Positions 32,860 through 44,833 of a stretch of 64,000 nt of DNA are shown piece by piece. The stretch spans positions 124,001-188,000 of the forward strand of contig CAWZYM010000292.1 of NCBI GenBank assembly GCA_963966185.1, read 5' to 3'. The notes below the pieces were generated by a model. The model searched no databases, had not been told where the DNA came from, and was given only the letters and a program-made list of their open reading frames with translations. A program made the position numbers and the translations under genes. The stretch comes from Rhabditoides inermis. Lineage: Eukaryota > Nematoda > Chromadorea > Rhabditida > Rhabditidae. Positions within the stretch are counted from its first letter, which is position 1; each line of letters opens with the position of its first letter.

Positions 32860-34262
32860 ATGGTGCGCCTTCTGAATCTTTATGTCAATGATTCTTTGGT
32901 TAGTGAAATGGGACTGGGCGATACTTTCGAAGTGTTGTATGCTATAGAGTTTGTGAATACTTTTATTGCTCTTGCAAACTGGGGTCCTTCGATGTATGTA
33001 CTCTCAAAGGTAAGTAGAAGAAGGCAATTTTCTAGATCTATTCAGGACGGTAGTTGAGACAGTTGTACATTTGATTAAGAAATGAAGATGCTCATTTTCC
33101 GCGCGGGACCACATACCCTCCAATTTCACTGGTTGTCCGATGTGTGGTCCCGCACAGAAAATGTGTATTTTAATTTTTTTGTTTAATGTTACAATGTCCT
33201 CAACTATTATTTCGAAAAAATATATCATGCAATAAACCAAAGCTAAATCTCTTTCGCTGAAAATAAAATAAGATTAGATTTGTAATTGAACGATAAGCAC
33301 TCATTTATACGTTTCAGTCAAAAGTGTTCCACCCGAACCTGATTCTTTTACTCGTGTCGCTGGTATCTCAACAATGGATCTATCTGGTTTCAAGATTCAT
33401 CACGTTTTGTTATCAAATAAGAATTGTCGGGAATATACGATCATACGGTTTGATTTAAAATTTGTTTACTGTTATTCATATATTCAGATGATATCACAAA
33501 CAATCCTATCATTGTGTTTCTAAGCTTCATGCGCACATATCATATGTAGGTCAACTATTATTTATAGTATTGTTGTTATGAATTTACTCAATTGTAGATT
33601 ATGTACAAAGTTAATATACTAACCATATAATTGTAGAAGTTACGTTATTGCTACGTTTGGTTGCATAATGCTCGAGAGAACCTATGCCACTATGCATGTA
33701 GGATCGTATGAACGAAACGAAAGCAGGAAAATTGCATACTTCTTCATTGTTTCGAGTTTCCTATTCGGATTAACCGGGTCAACTTGGTTCACTATTGGTT
33801 TGTAACACTCGATTTCTTTTTTTTTTGAAGTTTCACATTCAGATGTATTTTCAATTTCTCTCGGCATCGGAATTATGTTGGTTATTGCTTTTGTGTTCTG
33901 TATGGTACGTGTGTGTTTTTTTTCAATTGTGCCGTTTTGAATCATTTCAGATTTTTATGAAAACTATTCACACCAATCGCAAAAACGCAAGGAAGACGAT
34001 AGATTCAAAGACTTATTCGCTAAGCGAGCGATATCAAATATTCGAGAATTACGAATCTACCAAAGCTCTGAGTGTTATTATTGCGTATTTCGGAATAATG
34101 AATTTCGTATGTTTCGGCATAATTTGTTATGTATATTTATGCAAAGTGAGTTATTCATATTTTTTCAATTTCCATGTACCCACAACCCACATTCAGCAAT
34201 GGTCTTTTCAACAAATGCTATGGTCGGCTATATTCGATATGTGTGTCTCATTGTGGGTTTAA
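32860..34262 (+). CDS. Serpentine chemoreceptor, Sra-superfamily (Sre/Srab-like)
   Basis: Seven exons in phase: 32860-33009, 33318-33447, 33488-33545, 33637-33797, 33843-33904, 33951-34145 and 34197-34262, giving 273 residues. Hydrophobic segments are spaced as in seven-helix receptors. Family-like motifs are KVFHPNLILLLVSL after helix 1, MLERTYATMHVGSYE at the end of helix 3 and YSLSERYQIFENYESTKAL before helix 6. These resemble the LSxRYQ-EN motif of Sre/Srab receptors. Probably a ciliary chemosensory receptor coupled to G proteins. The C-terminus is doubtful: helix 7 stops early at 34262, while a plausible receptor tail (VVKPWRDHYFSIIKCSF) lies in another frame up to about 34395. A frameshift there would make it a recent pseudogene. 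The start was chosen as the last ATG that keeps helix 1 whole. Confidence 0.7.
33082..33180. mobile_element. Small foldback MITE in receptor intron 1
   Basis: ATGCTCATTTTCCGCGCGGG and the following ACCACA pair with TGTGGTCCCGCACAGAAAAT and the following GTGTAT about 45 bases on. Half of the same sequence occurs at about 22138. Confidence 0.55.
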
Positions 34263-34404
34263 ACAACTTTTTACATATGCAAATGTTTTTAGATATAGCT
34301 CCAATGCGCTGGTTGTTTGCATATCTGTGGTGAAACCTTGGAGAGACCATTATTTTAGTATAATCAAATGCAGTTTTCTTCGACCTAAAACGTGAGGAGA
34401 GAAG

Positions 34405-34405
<1 letters not shown>

Positions 34406-34444
<39 letters not shown>

Positions 34445-34452
34445 GATAGAGA
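34406..34452. repeat. GA microsatellite
   Basis: Near-pure (GA)n tract downstream of the receptor gene. Confidence 0.95.
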
Positions 34453-34754
34453 GAAGAGAAGAGAGATTCAGGTCGACTGCCCCCATCATTCCGGAAGAGC
34501 CTCGTCGAGAGAGTGTTGGCCCCATCCGAATTCGTCTTCCCGGCGGAAGGGAACAGATTCTGGATGAGAGCCAGGACGCATATTTCAGACAAATCACTGC
34601 TGACTGGTGAAAATAATAATACATATAGTTCTTTGAAGAAGTTGATAAAGTCACAAATATTGTTGTTGGTGTTCCCGCGGTAATACTTTACACCCATGAT
34701 AAAGTTGATTGTTGTGTTACCCTCAGACTTAGTGAAAGTACAAGTCCGATGAGA

Positions 34755-34850
34755 ATCGGCAAAACGAAGTGCCTCAACAGGGTGCGAACCCACATCCTGC
34801 CGCTGACTGACGACCGCTCCATCCACTAGGCCACCGCTGCTGTTTCACAG
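34755..34850 (-). repeat. tRNA-like SINE head
   Basis: The minus strand reads GCGGTGGCCTAGTGGATGGA (A-box-like) and GTGGGTTCGCACCC (B-box-like) about 40 bases later. The arms do not close into a standard cloverleaf, so it is taken as a retroposon remnant. Confidence 0.45.
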
Positions 34851-35189
34851 TACGCGCGAATAAAGTGACAGGTAGCGAAAGCAATCCACACGGTTCAGCT
34901 CCAAAATTTGAATCGTAAACATCTCGAAACGTATGGCCGGTCCTGTGGATTTAAAAACGGTTTTCGACTAGTGACCTATTAGGGTATCTCTGATATCAGT
35001 TTGGTCACCATCGACTTCTGTGACCTAAACGACACTCCATGTTAGGTAACATACCGTCTACTCTCAAATTCACGAGTTTACTGCGTGCGTTGTTTGCCAA
35101 GACCTCATAACCATGCATTAGCGTTCATCGTGTGATGGAGAATTGACTTTGGCGAAATGACGGCAGGGGCGGGATATGCCAATCGTATG

Positions 35190-35292
35190 CTAATGAGACG
35201 CCGCCCGGATGCGAGAAATGACGGCTGTCTGGTCATTCCATCACTTTCCCCGCGCACCGACAGGTCGATTCTACACCTCTACAACAGGTACG
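35190..35292 (+). repeat. Interspersed repeat R2, copy 1
   Basis: Shares GGATGCGAGAAATGACGGC and the following CCATTC-TATCACT-CCCCGCGCA-CGAC-GGTCGA-TC pattern with 38067-38166. About 100 bp, function unknown. Confidence 0.6.
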
Positions 35293-35299
35293 CTCACTC

Positions 35300-36290
35300 C
35301 CCTAGGAATCATTTCGTCTACCTAGATCTCCGCAGCTCACAACACTCTCATCGCATTGGTCGTTTACCAGCTTGTCGAAAATGCCCGAGTCATCCACTTC
35401 TGGTAATTATTTGGTACTTTTCAGCCAAAGTAGGAATTCTTTACAGCCTCATTATCGTCCAATATGTGACAGCAGCAGAAGCAAGGTGTTGGGATACATT
35501 CACTCAATATTCACAGGTTTTCCTAGTTATATAGTTTAATCTAAGTAAACAAAATCTGGCTTAAAGGTAGTGTACCCTCTGAATCTGGGTGCATGTGTAG
35601 ATACAACATGTCATTGTTCACGACTCAATGAGTATATTATGATGATGCAAACATATATTCTGAAACAATTTAGTTTTAAAAACTTATCGAATATTGGAGT
35701 GAGAAATCGAAGAAACTAATAACTTTTAATCAGCTCGGGGGTGTGTGCACAACTGCACGAAGTTACACAATTTGACCACACTAACGGCTGTTTCATTCAA
35801 GACAAATTATTTGCATGTGTTTATATATTGTTTCTTATGTCATTCTTATTTTATATACATTTCTACTATGTGTTTCTTTTACTAAACTGGCGAAAACAGC
35901 TGATGGAAAATTATATGCTAAACGCAGTAAGATATATGAACAACTAACAACTCGCGTGAGTCACGTGAACAACAAATTCGCGTAAACTCCATTTTCGTTT
36001 CACTCGCGAGAGAGAAAGCGTCGCGCGAGATTAATATAGTATCCATCCCTCTCTTGCAAGAGGGGTCGTAAAGTCAACATTTTCAAAACTGAATAGGTTT
36101 CATGAGTGATTCGTTATGATAACGGCATGAATTCTTTCAACCTTCGTTCATAATCTTCATTCGTACAGAATTCATTACGATTTTATGTGTAATGCGGTCA
36201 ACGCATAACATCTCTCAGAAATCTATCTGAATTCTTTCAGAATCCAGACCCTTTCTGCATTCTTAACGAATTTATGCTGCATTCATGTGT
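35300..36290. other. AT-rich intergenic stretch
   Basis: No gene seen. A MITE end-like motif AAAGGTAGTGTACCCTCTGA at 35561 resembles the ends of the element at 41218-41772, and a small hairpin CCCTCTCTTGCAAGAGGGG lies at about 36047. Confidence 0.4.
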
Positions 36291-36299
36291 AGGGTTTCT

Positions 36300-36338
36300 C
36301 TCAGAGTCCCCCCTCTCTCTCCCTCTCCCCTCTCTTTC

Positions 36339-36377
<39 letters not shown>
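36300..36377. repeat. CT microsatellite
   Basis: (CT)n tract. Confidence 0.9.
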
Positions 36378-36378
<1 letters not shown>

Positions 36379-36675
36379 ATTTGGAAAATATGGGTGTCCG
36401 AATCGAGTGATGACTATGCATGTGTTATGTTCCACCAGCCAACTTACGAAGTGAAATCGATTCAAGAAAACTTTATTCGCAAACAGACAATACACAAGAA
36501 CACAAGTACGTGTTAATGGTCATACAGAGACGCTACTGCGACGGTATGAATGGGGAAAACTAACGAAATCCAAGCCAAACACGCTAACAGGCAGCAAAAC
36601 ACGCTAAATATAGAAGAGGTTAGGTGACGGATAAGAAATAGTGATGGTGACGAGGCTATCCCTCCTTCTTCCTCC

Positions 36676-37920
36676 CTACTCATGCTTGTCCTTCGATGCC
36701 GAATCTGTGCTGCCGCGCGACATTCCAGTCTGCACGTCGGCGTTGCACTCAATGGGCGCATAGACCGGTCCCTGAAAGACTACCGTACCCATCGCCACTG
36801 AAAAGGTGTACTGTACCTCGAAAACGTGCATGGGGCTCCAGTCCAGGGGCTCTTTCCAGTTCACTCCGGCAGCAGAGCCGGCCGCGCACATCACATAGTG
36901 GATGTAGTCATAATCGGGCACAGTTGCGCGAACTGCAGACTCGTGATATACCTTCAAAGTGGACTCTCGGTCGAGTTAGATTCGAAGAAGAGGCGGTGGT
37001 CACCAGTAGACGATGTAGAGCTGTTTCAACAGCCCGGCGAGGCACGTCTTCCGCTTCTTTCCGTAGAGCACTTCCTGCTTGGCGGTCAGAATCGCCCCAG
37101 ACTCCTGGACAGTTATACGGTAAGTGGTACGGTACACGGTAGGTACGCACCCTCTCGTCGTTCCAGGGAAGTGCACCCTGACACAGCTCGATCAGCATGT
37201 AGAACCAAGACTTCAAGTCGTCCTGCAAGATACGGTCGCATACAGTGAACCAGAGGTACCGCACCTTTCTCGCCTGCTCCTTTCGCTGCTGCGAAGTGAT
37301 GGAGGCATATCTGTGCCACGGAAGGGCACCGACTGTCGCTGAAGACGCATCTCGCCCAGCACGTCTCTGTACAAAAGTGGTGGAGAAAGAGAGAGAGCGA
37401 GAAATAAAGAGCGAGAGAGAGAGAGAGAGAGAGATAGAGAGAGAGAAGAGAAAGAGAGAGAGGGAGGAAAGTGACGTACCGGAACCGAGTCCAAAGTCGA
37501 TGATATAGAGAGTGTGTCTCTTGGGGGTCGACTGCCTTCCCATCATCATGTTAGATGACTTGACGTCGCGGTTAAGGAATCCGACGGTGTGCAGATCTCG
37601 GAGCGCCGCGAGCGCCTGTCCGCCGAGCTGGAATGGGCGCGGTAGTACAGTAATCACAGTACCGTAGTACGATGATACTGTAGCCCATCCGAGTCAATCT
37701 CACCTGCATGGCGTTGGAGAGCGAGAACTTCTCGTTCTTGGCCGCCAGCATCAGCTCCCACAGACTGTTGCCCGCCTGAATCAGGGAGCGGTACTGGGTA
37801 CGGTAGTTGTATTATTACCCTGTCCACGAGGACGTACGAGAACCGATCGATAATCAGTCTCTATCAGTACATCGAAAGGAAGTGCTCCGACCGAAGGCAT
37901 CTTTCAAGAAGCGGTAATGG
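36676..37920 (-). pseudogene. Second CK1-like kinase relic (K2)
   Basis: Same exon plan as K1. Recognisable pieces on the minus strand are SEHFLSMY (about 37885), DRFSYVLVDR (about 37825), AGNSLWELMLAAKNEKFSLS (about 37770), LRDLHTVGFLNRDVKSSNMM and LYIIDFGLG (about 37630-37495), DVLGEMRLQRQSVPFRGT then RYASITSQQRKEQARK (about 37370-37270), DDLKSWFYMLIELCQGALPW (about 37220-37150), and SRGSTDSASKDKHE with stop at 36676-36678. Defects: TGA TAG directly after SEHFLSMY, a one-base deletion between FRGT and RYAS, and HRD changed to NRD (SSN is intact). The C-terminal SRGSTxSAS block shared with K1 shows common ancestry. Called a pseudogene. Confidence 0.7.
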
Positions 37921-38066
37921 GTACGGTAGCTGTAATATCACCCTTCGGTTGAGCAGGACAGCAGGAAGTTGAATGTTGTAAATGACGGCGATCGGGTGGA
38001 TGTTGATTCGAGATGAGAGTCGAAATGCGAGTCGACGACGGGGGCGGGACATGCTAATTCGACTCG

Positions 38067-38166
38067 TGTGCAAAAGGGTCGCCGTCTGGATGCGAGAAAT
38101 GACGGCCGTCTCTCCATTCTATCACTCACCCCGCGCATCGACCGGTCGACTCAACAACAGGTACGG
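38067..38166 (+). repeat. Interspersed repeat R2, copy 2
   Basis: See 35190-35292; diverged by roughly one base in ten. Confidence 0.6.
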
Positions 38167-38519
38167 TCCCTCTCTGTCGGTGAAATTACTGTAGGCTACC
38201 GTATACCCGCCCTACCTCACCTAGACATTATTCGATTGAAATCTGTTATGAGAGAACATTTAAAGCGGTTCTCACGAGCAGACACTATCATTCGAGCTGT
38301 TATTCGTTCTTTCTTCCATTCTCTTGCTTTTGCACGTTCGCTCTGACGCGTATTTTTAATGAGCCTTGCCGTAAAAGAGAAAGTGTATGTGATAACGAGG
38401 GAAGGACAGTTTTCCACCAGACCCGATCTTTACCGTTTTGGTATCGAAGGTGGCCATCGGAATTCGGAACATAACTGCAAAGTCGAAAGTAGCCTACGAA
38501 GGGGTAACCCCTTCTTTAC

Positions 38520-38612
38520 GACTCTTCGACCACAGCCAGAGTGGCCGAATGGGTCTAGTCTAGTAAGCTCGTCTAGTAAGCTGGCGATGCGGCTTCCATC
38601 GCCGTTGCTTCT
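38520..38612 (+). repeat. tRNA-Leu/Ser-like 5' half
   Basis: GCCAGAGTGGCCGAATGGGT resembles the D-arm and A-box of class II tRNAs. A related inverted copy is at 39010-39075 (GCCAGCGTGGCCGAATGGGT on the minus strand). No B-box is visible, so it is tRNA-derived debris. Confidence 0.4.
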
Positions 38613-39460
38613 TTTTCTTCTTTTTCTTTTGTTTCTTATTCCCTTTTCGAGTTATTACAATGATAGCATGTTGTATCCCATAGTAGAACAATGTTGTTAT
38701 GATATCTAAAGTCGAGTTGTTATTCGCTCTTTCTTCCATTCTTTGGCTTTTGCACGTTCGCTCTTTGACTCGTATTTCTGAATGAGCCTTGCCGTTAGGC
38801 TATCATCATTGAACACTTTGTCGACATGATTTTATCGATATCAATCGTTATCAAGTCTGATGATACTTCGATAGACATAACTATATAGCAATCCGTTTTC
38901 ACAATAGTTGTCATATCTCTTAAAGTTCTGTAGAACATAAGTAGTCAAGAAGAGACAAAAAAGACATAAAAAAAGCTATTCAAAAAGGAAACAAGCGAGA
39001 AAACAAGCAAGATGGAAGCCGCATCGCCTGCGTAGTAGACGAACACCCATTCGGCCACGCTGGCTGTGATTGAACGACCATAACATAAGGTTACGCGATA
39101 CAATAAACTTTAACGCCGGATTTTCGGCCGATGAATGCCCATAGGCTACTTTTGCCAACGCGGTTCTGTCCTTGAATTCCATGGCCATTTTCGATATCAA
39201 AACGGTAGAGATCGGGCTGGGGGATCTCCCGCGTTAATTATTTCTGAGAACACAAATTGTTTTTTATAGCGATATTGCACGACAGCAGTGTATGCACGCT
39301 TTTCTTGTAGGATTGGAGAACATTGAATTATTTTGTCGTATCTACTTGGTTTAGGCTGACAATCAATGTAAAATATACGGTGGAGAAACCAATGTTGTTA
39401 GAGTATCGCTTACGATCGCTTCGTTTCGTCAGTATCATTTCGTTAGTAGAGATCAACGCC

Positions 39461-40372
39461 ATCTGAATTCCAGATGACCGTAGGTGAGTCCGCACGATGT
39501 TGTGTCACGATACGAAGTCTTTCGAATAGATGGAACTTTGTACATAGAAACCACTATTAGACCGGTGCGAATTTAAATCAATTTGTTCTGAGTAAATGCA
39601 ACGCATTCAGATATATTTGCCGGGTTCGCCTGCAGGGCATTTCCTTCTGACAAAGTTTAATTTTCACTGATTCCAATGCGTCATGTATTCATTGATAAAT
39701 ACGATTGATAAATACGACACCTCGTCGATTTTTCGTCGAGAAACGACCAGCAGTACCAGGTTTCTACCTCTGTGACATGACTTGCCTTAAAAGATTTCAT
39801 AGGACTACGGCCGCAAATTTTTCGAAAAACTTTGTGTGGAAAATCCCGTTTTTCCGATCCGAGGCGTCCGAGGCGCCCAGAAGTGGATACGACTGAGGGG
39901 AGGTGGCAGAGCCGGAAACCGACAGAATGCGAACCTCATGGTGGATTGAGAACATCAGCCAATAAACTCCATCTGAATTGCAGATGACAGTAGGCGAGTC
40001 TGCACGTTTTTTTTGTCATGATGCGCAGTCTGTCGAATAGATGGAACTTCGCGCAGAGAAACCACTTCCTGACTTTAGTGAGAATTTAAATCAATTTGTT
40101 CTGAGTAAATGCAATGCATTCAGATATATTTGCCGGGTGCGCCCACAGGACACTTTCTTCAGATAAAGTTTGATTTCCACTGGATCATCTGCTTCATGTA
40201 TTCATACGATGGATAAATACGACTCGCCATGTCATCATTCTGGATTCCGCGCCGAGAAACGGCCAGCATTACCAGGTTTCTACCACAGTTGCATGTTTTC
40301 CTTAAACGATTTTATAGGACTATGCCCACAAGTTTTTCGAAAAACTTAGTCATTTGGACAGTCCCGTTTTTG
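39461..40372 (+). repeat. Two diverged tandem units of about 0.4 kb inside segment A
   Basis: Unit 1 (39461-39856) and unit 2 (39965-40372) share ATAGATGGAACTT, AATTTAAATCAATTTGTTCT, GATATATTTGCCGGGT, CAGGTTTCTACC and TTTTTCGAAAAACTT in the same order, about 504 bases apart. Present likewise in segments B and C. Confidence 0.8.
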
Positions 40373-40385
40373 TGGTAGAAACAAG

Positions 40386-40679
40386 ATGGGATCGGCAACG
40401 GGTACGGACATTTTTTCTCGTGTTCTCCTTTTCGTTCTCCTTTCCGTTCCGCCGTTTTCTGAATCTGATCAGTCATTACATGTCACGTATATGTGTTCAG
40501 GATCACTGGTCTTGTGGATGGAGGTGCGCTGCGATGGGTCTGTTGATAACAGCTTGAGACAACCCATTCGCGTTCGTGAATACGTTCTAGAGACACATCT
40601 ACATCCTCTCCCGTTCAGATACGACTTCAATCACAACCCGATGGAGATGCGCGCCGTGATATGCAGGATGCTGCGCTAG
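40386..40679 (+). CDS. Unidentified small reading frame in segment A (97 aa)
   Basis: Starts MGSATGTDIFSRVLLFVLLS, which looks like a short signal peptide, and later has HPLPFRYDFNHNPMEMRAV. No family recognised. The same frame is kept in segment B (50349-50642, minus) and in segment C (55039-55332) with one change, L to H within the hydrophobic start. It may be one exon of a longer gene. Conservation could simply reflect the recency of the copies. Confidence 0.3.
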   Translation: MGSATGTDIFSRVLLFVLLSVPPFSESDQSLHVTYMCSGSLVLWMEVRCDGSVDNSLRQPIRVREYVLETHLHPLPFRYDFNHNPMEMRAVICRMLR

Positions 40680-41217
40680 AACGGCAGTAGGAGGTATACG
40701 GTACTGGGCCGATGAAATGACATCAAGGTAATTCCATGATTTTCGTTGTTCCTTGATGTGGCTTTTTGTAAAGCACTCTCTCCGAAGCCGCGCGTCACAT
40801 CGGTCACTCAAGCTCTCCCTCTTCTCACAGCTCGCTTTGCGGTTAGTCGATACTTTGTCGATCTTTGTACAATACATGGTACATGGAATACAGGACATGG
40901 CTACGCGTCGAGGGAGTATGCGACCGATGGCGATGAACCGACAGCCGAATCGGAGGAACGGACGAGACAGGGCCGGAGACGCGTACAGGTTCTCTTGACA
41001 CGCTCCTATTCGCAATACACTTGACCTGTTCCAGTAGCATGCTGATCGATCTAGAGTTCGAGAAGATGAAATTTCTGATTTTAAGGTACATTTATGAATA
41101 ATGTTCATGTTTAATTGAATGTTCTTCAGTCTCTTTCTTATAAGTATGATTGGTAATGAATGCGGTCTGCGTACGTTCAGGAGATTTCTCCGCGGTGACG
41201 TGGGTTATGATTCATTT

Positions 41218-41772
41218 AAGGCAGTGTAACCTCTGATTCTGATTATGAAACAAATCATAGCACGTTTATCGACGATATTTTTTTGAATGTTTTGCCACAA
41301 TATAGCATTTAAATTCATACAATAATTATTTAAAAATATCATTTCAACTTCTGAGTGATAAATGCGAATCAACGTTCAGATTGGTCCTTGGCCGTCAAAA
41401 GTGCATAATTTGCACCAACTTGAACAATCTGCCACTACTTACATAGCTGTTTTAGGAGGAAAACCCAGTTTTCCGGCCTTTTATTATTTCAGATAATAAA
41501 TATTAAGAGCAATAATAATAAAAAACTCAAAACATTCAAACGAACAGCTGTCATTGAAATATCGCCGCTAAACGCCGTAACTTCGTGGTCTGAGATAAAC
41601 GACGTAAGACAAATTAATAGGAGCTTTCGGTAGATTAAATTAACAATTTGCGAATTTCAAAAATGATTATTATTGAACGTAACATGCATCAATCATCAAG
41701 TTTTTCCTGAAAATATTATATAATGCAAATTTCTCCGTTTTGAAATGTGGCGTTCAGAGGTTACACTACCTT
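41218..41772. mobile_element. 555-bp MITE with 19-bp imperfect inverted ends
   Basis: AAGGCAGTGTAACCTCTGA at the left is matched by the inverted TCAGAGGTTACACTACCTT at the right. AT-rich, no coding capacity. Counterparts at 49256-49810 (B) and 55871-56425 (C). A related end occurs at 35561. Confidence 0.75.
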
Positions 41773-41812
41773 TAAAACGTTTTGTTTGCTTATATAACAT
41801 TAATTTGGCGTA

Positions 41813-42870
41813 ATGTTACCAGAGCACGTTTTTCAAGTTTACACTGCCAAAATGCTTCATTTATGGCGCAATTCTTATGCGCCAATGACGACTAGGGTTG
41901 TGGCGCTAACTGAGAACTGCCCTATATGTAGATCAACTGCCCTCCCGCTGTTCGCGCCAGAGATTCGCTACCGCCCCAATTGGCATACAGAAAATATTTT
42001 GGATCGGGAGCGTCTGGCTTCTGGACTCATGAGATGTGGGCGGTGCGTGTAGAAAACATTTTGATATCTATCCCTGAGCATTCTAGGAGACCGAATACAA
42101 ATTGAAGAATGAGGGACTGATTGAAGAGAAGACCACACGACAAGTAAGCAATGCAAGTTTCGTGACGGATGATGGATTTGTTGAACTGATGCGATGCCAG
42201 AGATCCCTGGTGAGAGACTATGGGTCTCAGATAATTAGCGAGAAAGTTAATTTAGAATGTTATTTCTCTATTGAACAACAACAACGTTCATCCACAGAGA
42301 AACTACCACAGTGGAGAAGAATACGCGAGGTGAGTTCAGTAATGTGTGTAGGTCCGTAAATAGAGAAATAAGTCATACCTTTGTTATATTTGCAATGTGA
42401 TAGAATCATGAACACTAATCGTCTTCTGCCTGCGTGGAATTACACTGAGGTGTGTGTTGAACTTTGATTCTTCAACAATATTTTTTAAAGACACCGCTGT
42501 TCGATTTCCTTCGCGCTGTGTCGTTTTACTCAAATATGGATGTAGTGGAAGGAGGTACTTTTGTGAAACACCATTCTCGATTAAAAACATTGTTCAGATG
42601 ATTCGAACAGGCTTCACCCGTACTGGCACTTCGAAAACTTGGAATCTAGACATCGTTGTGGTTCGGAGCTGCATAGTACGAAAAAAAACTCTCTGAGAAC
42701 GGACCAGTGAACGCGAATTTGGAAGGTAGTTTAATATATTATGCTTATACAAGTAATCCTTATCATTCAGTTCGATATGAACATGGAGCTAATCGCCAAG
42801 CATGTGGCGGAAGTCGTGTGCGAAGCCGCAAGGATCCAGACACTCCACAAGAGTACGTTCGTTGAAATAC
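41813..42870 (+). other. Coding-like blocks of unknown family in segment A
   Basis: Splice-bounded stretches include CPICRSTALPLFAPEIRYRP (41920 on), RLASGLMRCGR before a donor at about 42041, ETEYKLKNEGLIEEKTTRQ (about 42088-42143) before a GTAAGC donor, and MNMELIAKHVAEVVCEAA (about 42778-42870) after a CATTCAG acceptor. I could not join them into one confident model or name a domain. In segment C the last block has only a silent change while neighbouring sequence carries indels. Confidence 0.3.
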
Positions 42871-43257
42871 GACAATACGTCTAGAGTAGTGTACAATACT
42901 TATCAAGAAGAAAAAGATAGATTTTTGCTGTTTAAAACGCTAACCAAAGTATAATAGTGCCACTATTTTAGGGACAGCAGTTGCCCTTTTGGCGTACTGT
43001 TCTGGGCAAAACCAACGTCACGATTAGCGGTGGTGTGCTGTTGAAAAGAAACTAACTGATTTCACATGGAATTCTCGCCTGGATGCTCTGCTCTGATGAG
43101 TAGATGATCGCCATTCCCGTGTTTTATTTCACTCCAGCACTCACACTCCTGACCACATTCCCACTTCCCACCCCTCTCTGATATAAATCCACTTGTTTTG
43201 AAACTTTCATGTGTGCATAGGAGAATAAAGTGTTTCATAAATAGACTTTTTACTTAT

Positions 43258-43314
43258 CGAGAGAGAGAGGGAGGGAGAGAGAGAGGGAGAGAAAGAGAGA
43301 GAGGGAGAGAGAGG

Positions 43315-43362
<48 letters not shown>
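43258..43362. repeat. GA microsatellite at the right end of A
   Basis: (GA)n with GGGA variants; inverted counterpart at 47662-47770 in B and a shorter one at 57917-57980 in C. Confidence 0.9.
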
Positions 43363-43928
43363 AAGAGAGAGGAAGAGAGCAGGCGGTAGGGTGAGCGTAA
43401 GTTGAACTGATTGATTGGCGGTGAGAACGGATGGTTGGCTGACAGGTACATATGTTTTCTACCTGCCCTCTCTCCGCAAAATATCTCTCAGTTGAGCATG
43501 ATGCAAACATTGATGTTGATATACTCTTTTCATCACCTATAATTTCTACAAACCGCAACCCACTATTTCTGTTTCACTACCCACATTGTGTTTAGACTGG
43601 AGTGCACCAATAGAAAACGACTAACGTTAATTTTGGTTTTCTTGCCGTTCAAGCACCAAAAACCTCGCCCACCTTTGCCTCGGTGAGGCTGCTGTTGCTG
43701 GAGCTGCTGCCGGCCCTGTGCGGGGGCCTGGCCGGCTCCTCCAGGGGAGTCGGCCCCGTCTGACTCCTGTTCAACTGCGCCCGCCGCGCACGCACCACAG
43801 AGGAGGACAGGCCTGCAAGCACTTCGCAACATCTGCCCTGCTGTTCCTAGAAGAATTTTTGGCGCGAGCTGTCGTTGGGAAATCGCTGGGCTGTAGTATT
43901 GTGTCTTTTATAATTATGTTACATGAAA

Positions 43929-44307
43929 GGGCCTCGGCAGACTTGTCGCAATCTCCGAATCGCCGAGCTTGACGTTTTCGGATGTTAGCGATTCGCCGGT
44001 GATTCGGCGATTTAGTATCACCCGACGTAATATCTACGTACATACAAGTGTTAACAATGTTTGTTATCATTCATATCATAAAGGCGATTTCGGAATCGCG
44101 ATTTTGGAATTTCAACTTAGCGATTTCAAAATCGCCAAACCGCCGATTTTGGCGATTTCTTGGCGATTCGCCGGCGATTAGTATGCCAGCTAAATGGCGA
44201 TTTTGAAGCGATGTTAGAATCGCTGCGATTTCAGAAAAATCGATATGTATGCTTCACTACAGCGATTCTCTGGCGATTCGGCGATTGCGATAAGTATGCC
44301 GAGGCCC
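43929..44307. mobile_element. 379-bp MITE with GCGATT-rich interior
   Basis: Ends GGGCCTCGGCAGACTTGTCG and, inverted, CGATAAGTATGCCGAGGCCC. The interior is filled with GGCGATT and AATCGCC motifs. The M' arm has the empty site (ATGAAACC-type sequence near 61660), showing insertion with a 3-bp AAA duplication. Three-base duplications and GGGCC ends would fit PIF/Harbinger elements. Confidence 0.8.
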
Positions 44308-44667
44308 AAACCAGGAATGACACGATAACTCTTACACACGTTTGTGAAGTGATGGTGCAACGTATCTGGATTGTTCTGCGGTTCTGCGGTTCTGCGAAGG
44401 ACAAAGCACATACGTTTCAGACGTGACAAGACTGTGACGGAACATCCGAGTGACTGACTGGCTGGTCAGTACCATAGTGACTATGACTATGATGACTAGT
44501 CATTCCCATAGTGAGTTGCGGTACTGACTGGTGCAACAGAATAGAAACCCACCAACGATACTAGCCGCACTGCCACTCCGACTGGCACTCGGGGTAGGTG
44601 GCTGGCTGGACTGGGAGCGGCGGCGAGAGGACGAGGACGAGGTGGAGGGAGCAGACACTAGAGGAAA

Positions 44668-44784
44668 CAGTCTCTCTCTCTCTCTCTCTCCCAATAATCC
44701 TCTTTTTCTTTATCTTTCTATATCTCTCTCCCCCCCCCCCCCTCTCTCCCCCCTCTCTCTCCTTTCTCTTTCTCTTCCTCTCTC

Positions 44785-44828
<44 letters not shown>
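44668..44828. repeat. CT microsatellite in phosphatase-copy intron
   Basis: (CT)n with C-runs; counterpart (GA)n at 61143-61283 on the other arm, of different length. Confidence 0.9.

Positions 44829-44833
<5 letters not shown>

Larger units (their letters stand above)
38358..43514 (+). repeat. Segment A of the palindromic complex (first copy)
   Basis: Repeated inverted as B (47514-53233) and direct as C (53237-57910). For A and B, paired positions sum to 91028 over most of the length. For A and C the offset is 14653. It contains nested tandem copies (39461-40372), a MITE (41218-41772), unidentified coding-like blocks and a GA tract at its right end. Confidence 0.92.

Noticed and set aside
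34755..34850. Possible functional tRNA gene.
   Set aside because: A- and B-box-like blocks are present, but the T and acceptor stems do not pair properly; SINE head preferred.
40599..41108. 169-residue minus-strand frame in segment A (repeated in B and C).
   Set aside because: No domain recognised and it overlaps other frames of similar quality. Conservation between arms reflects recent copying and is not evidence of coding.
42384..42696. Opposing frames on both strands in segment A, one of which might be a real exon.
   Set aside because: Between A and C both strands show several amino-acid changes and no clear silent bias, so neither could be preferred.
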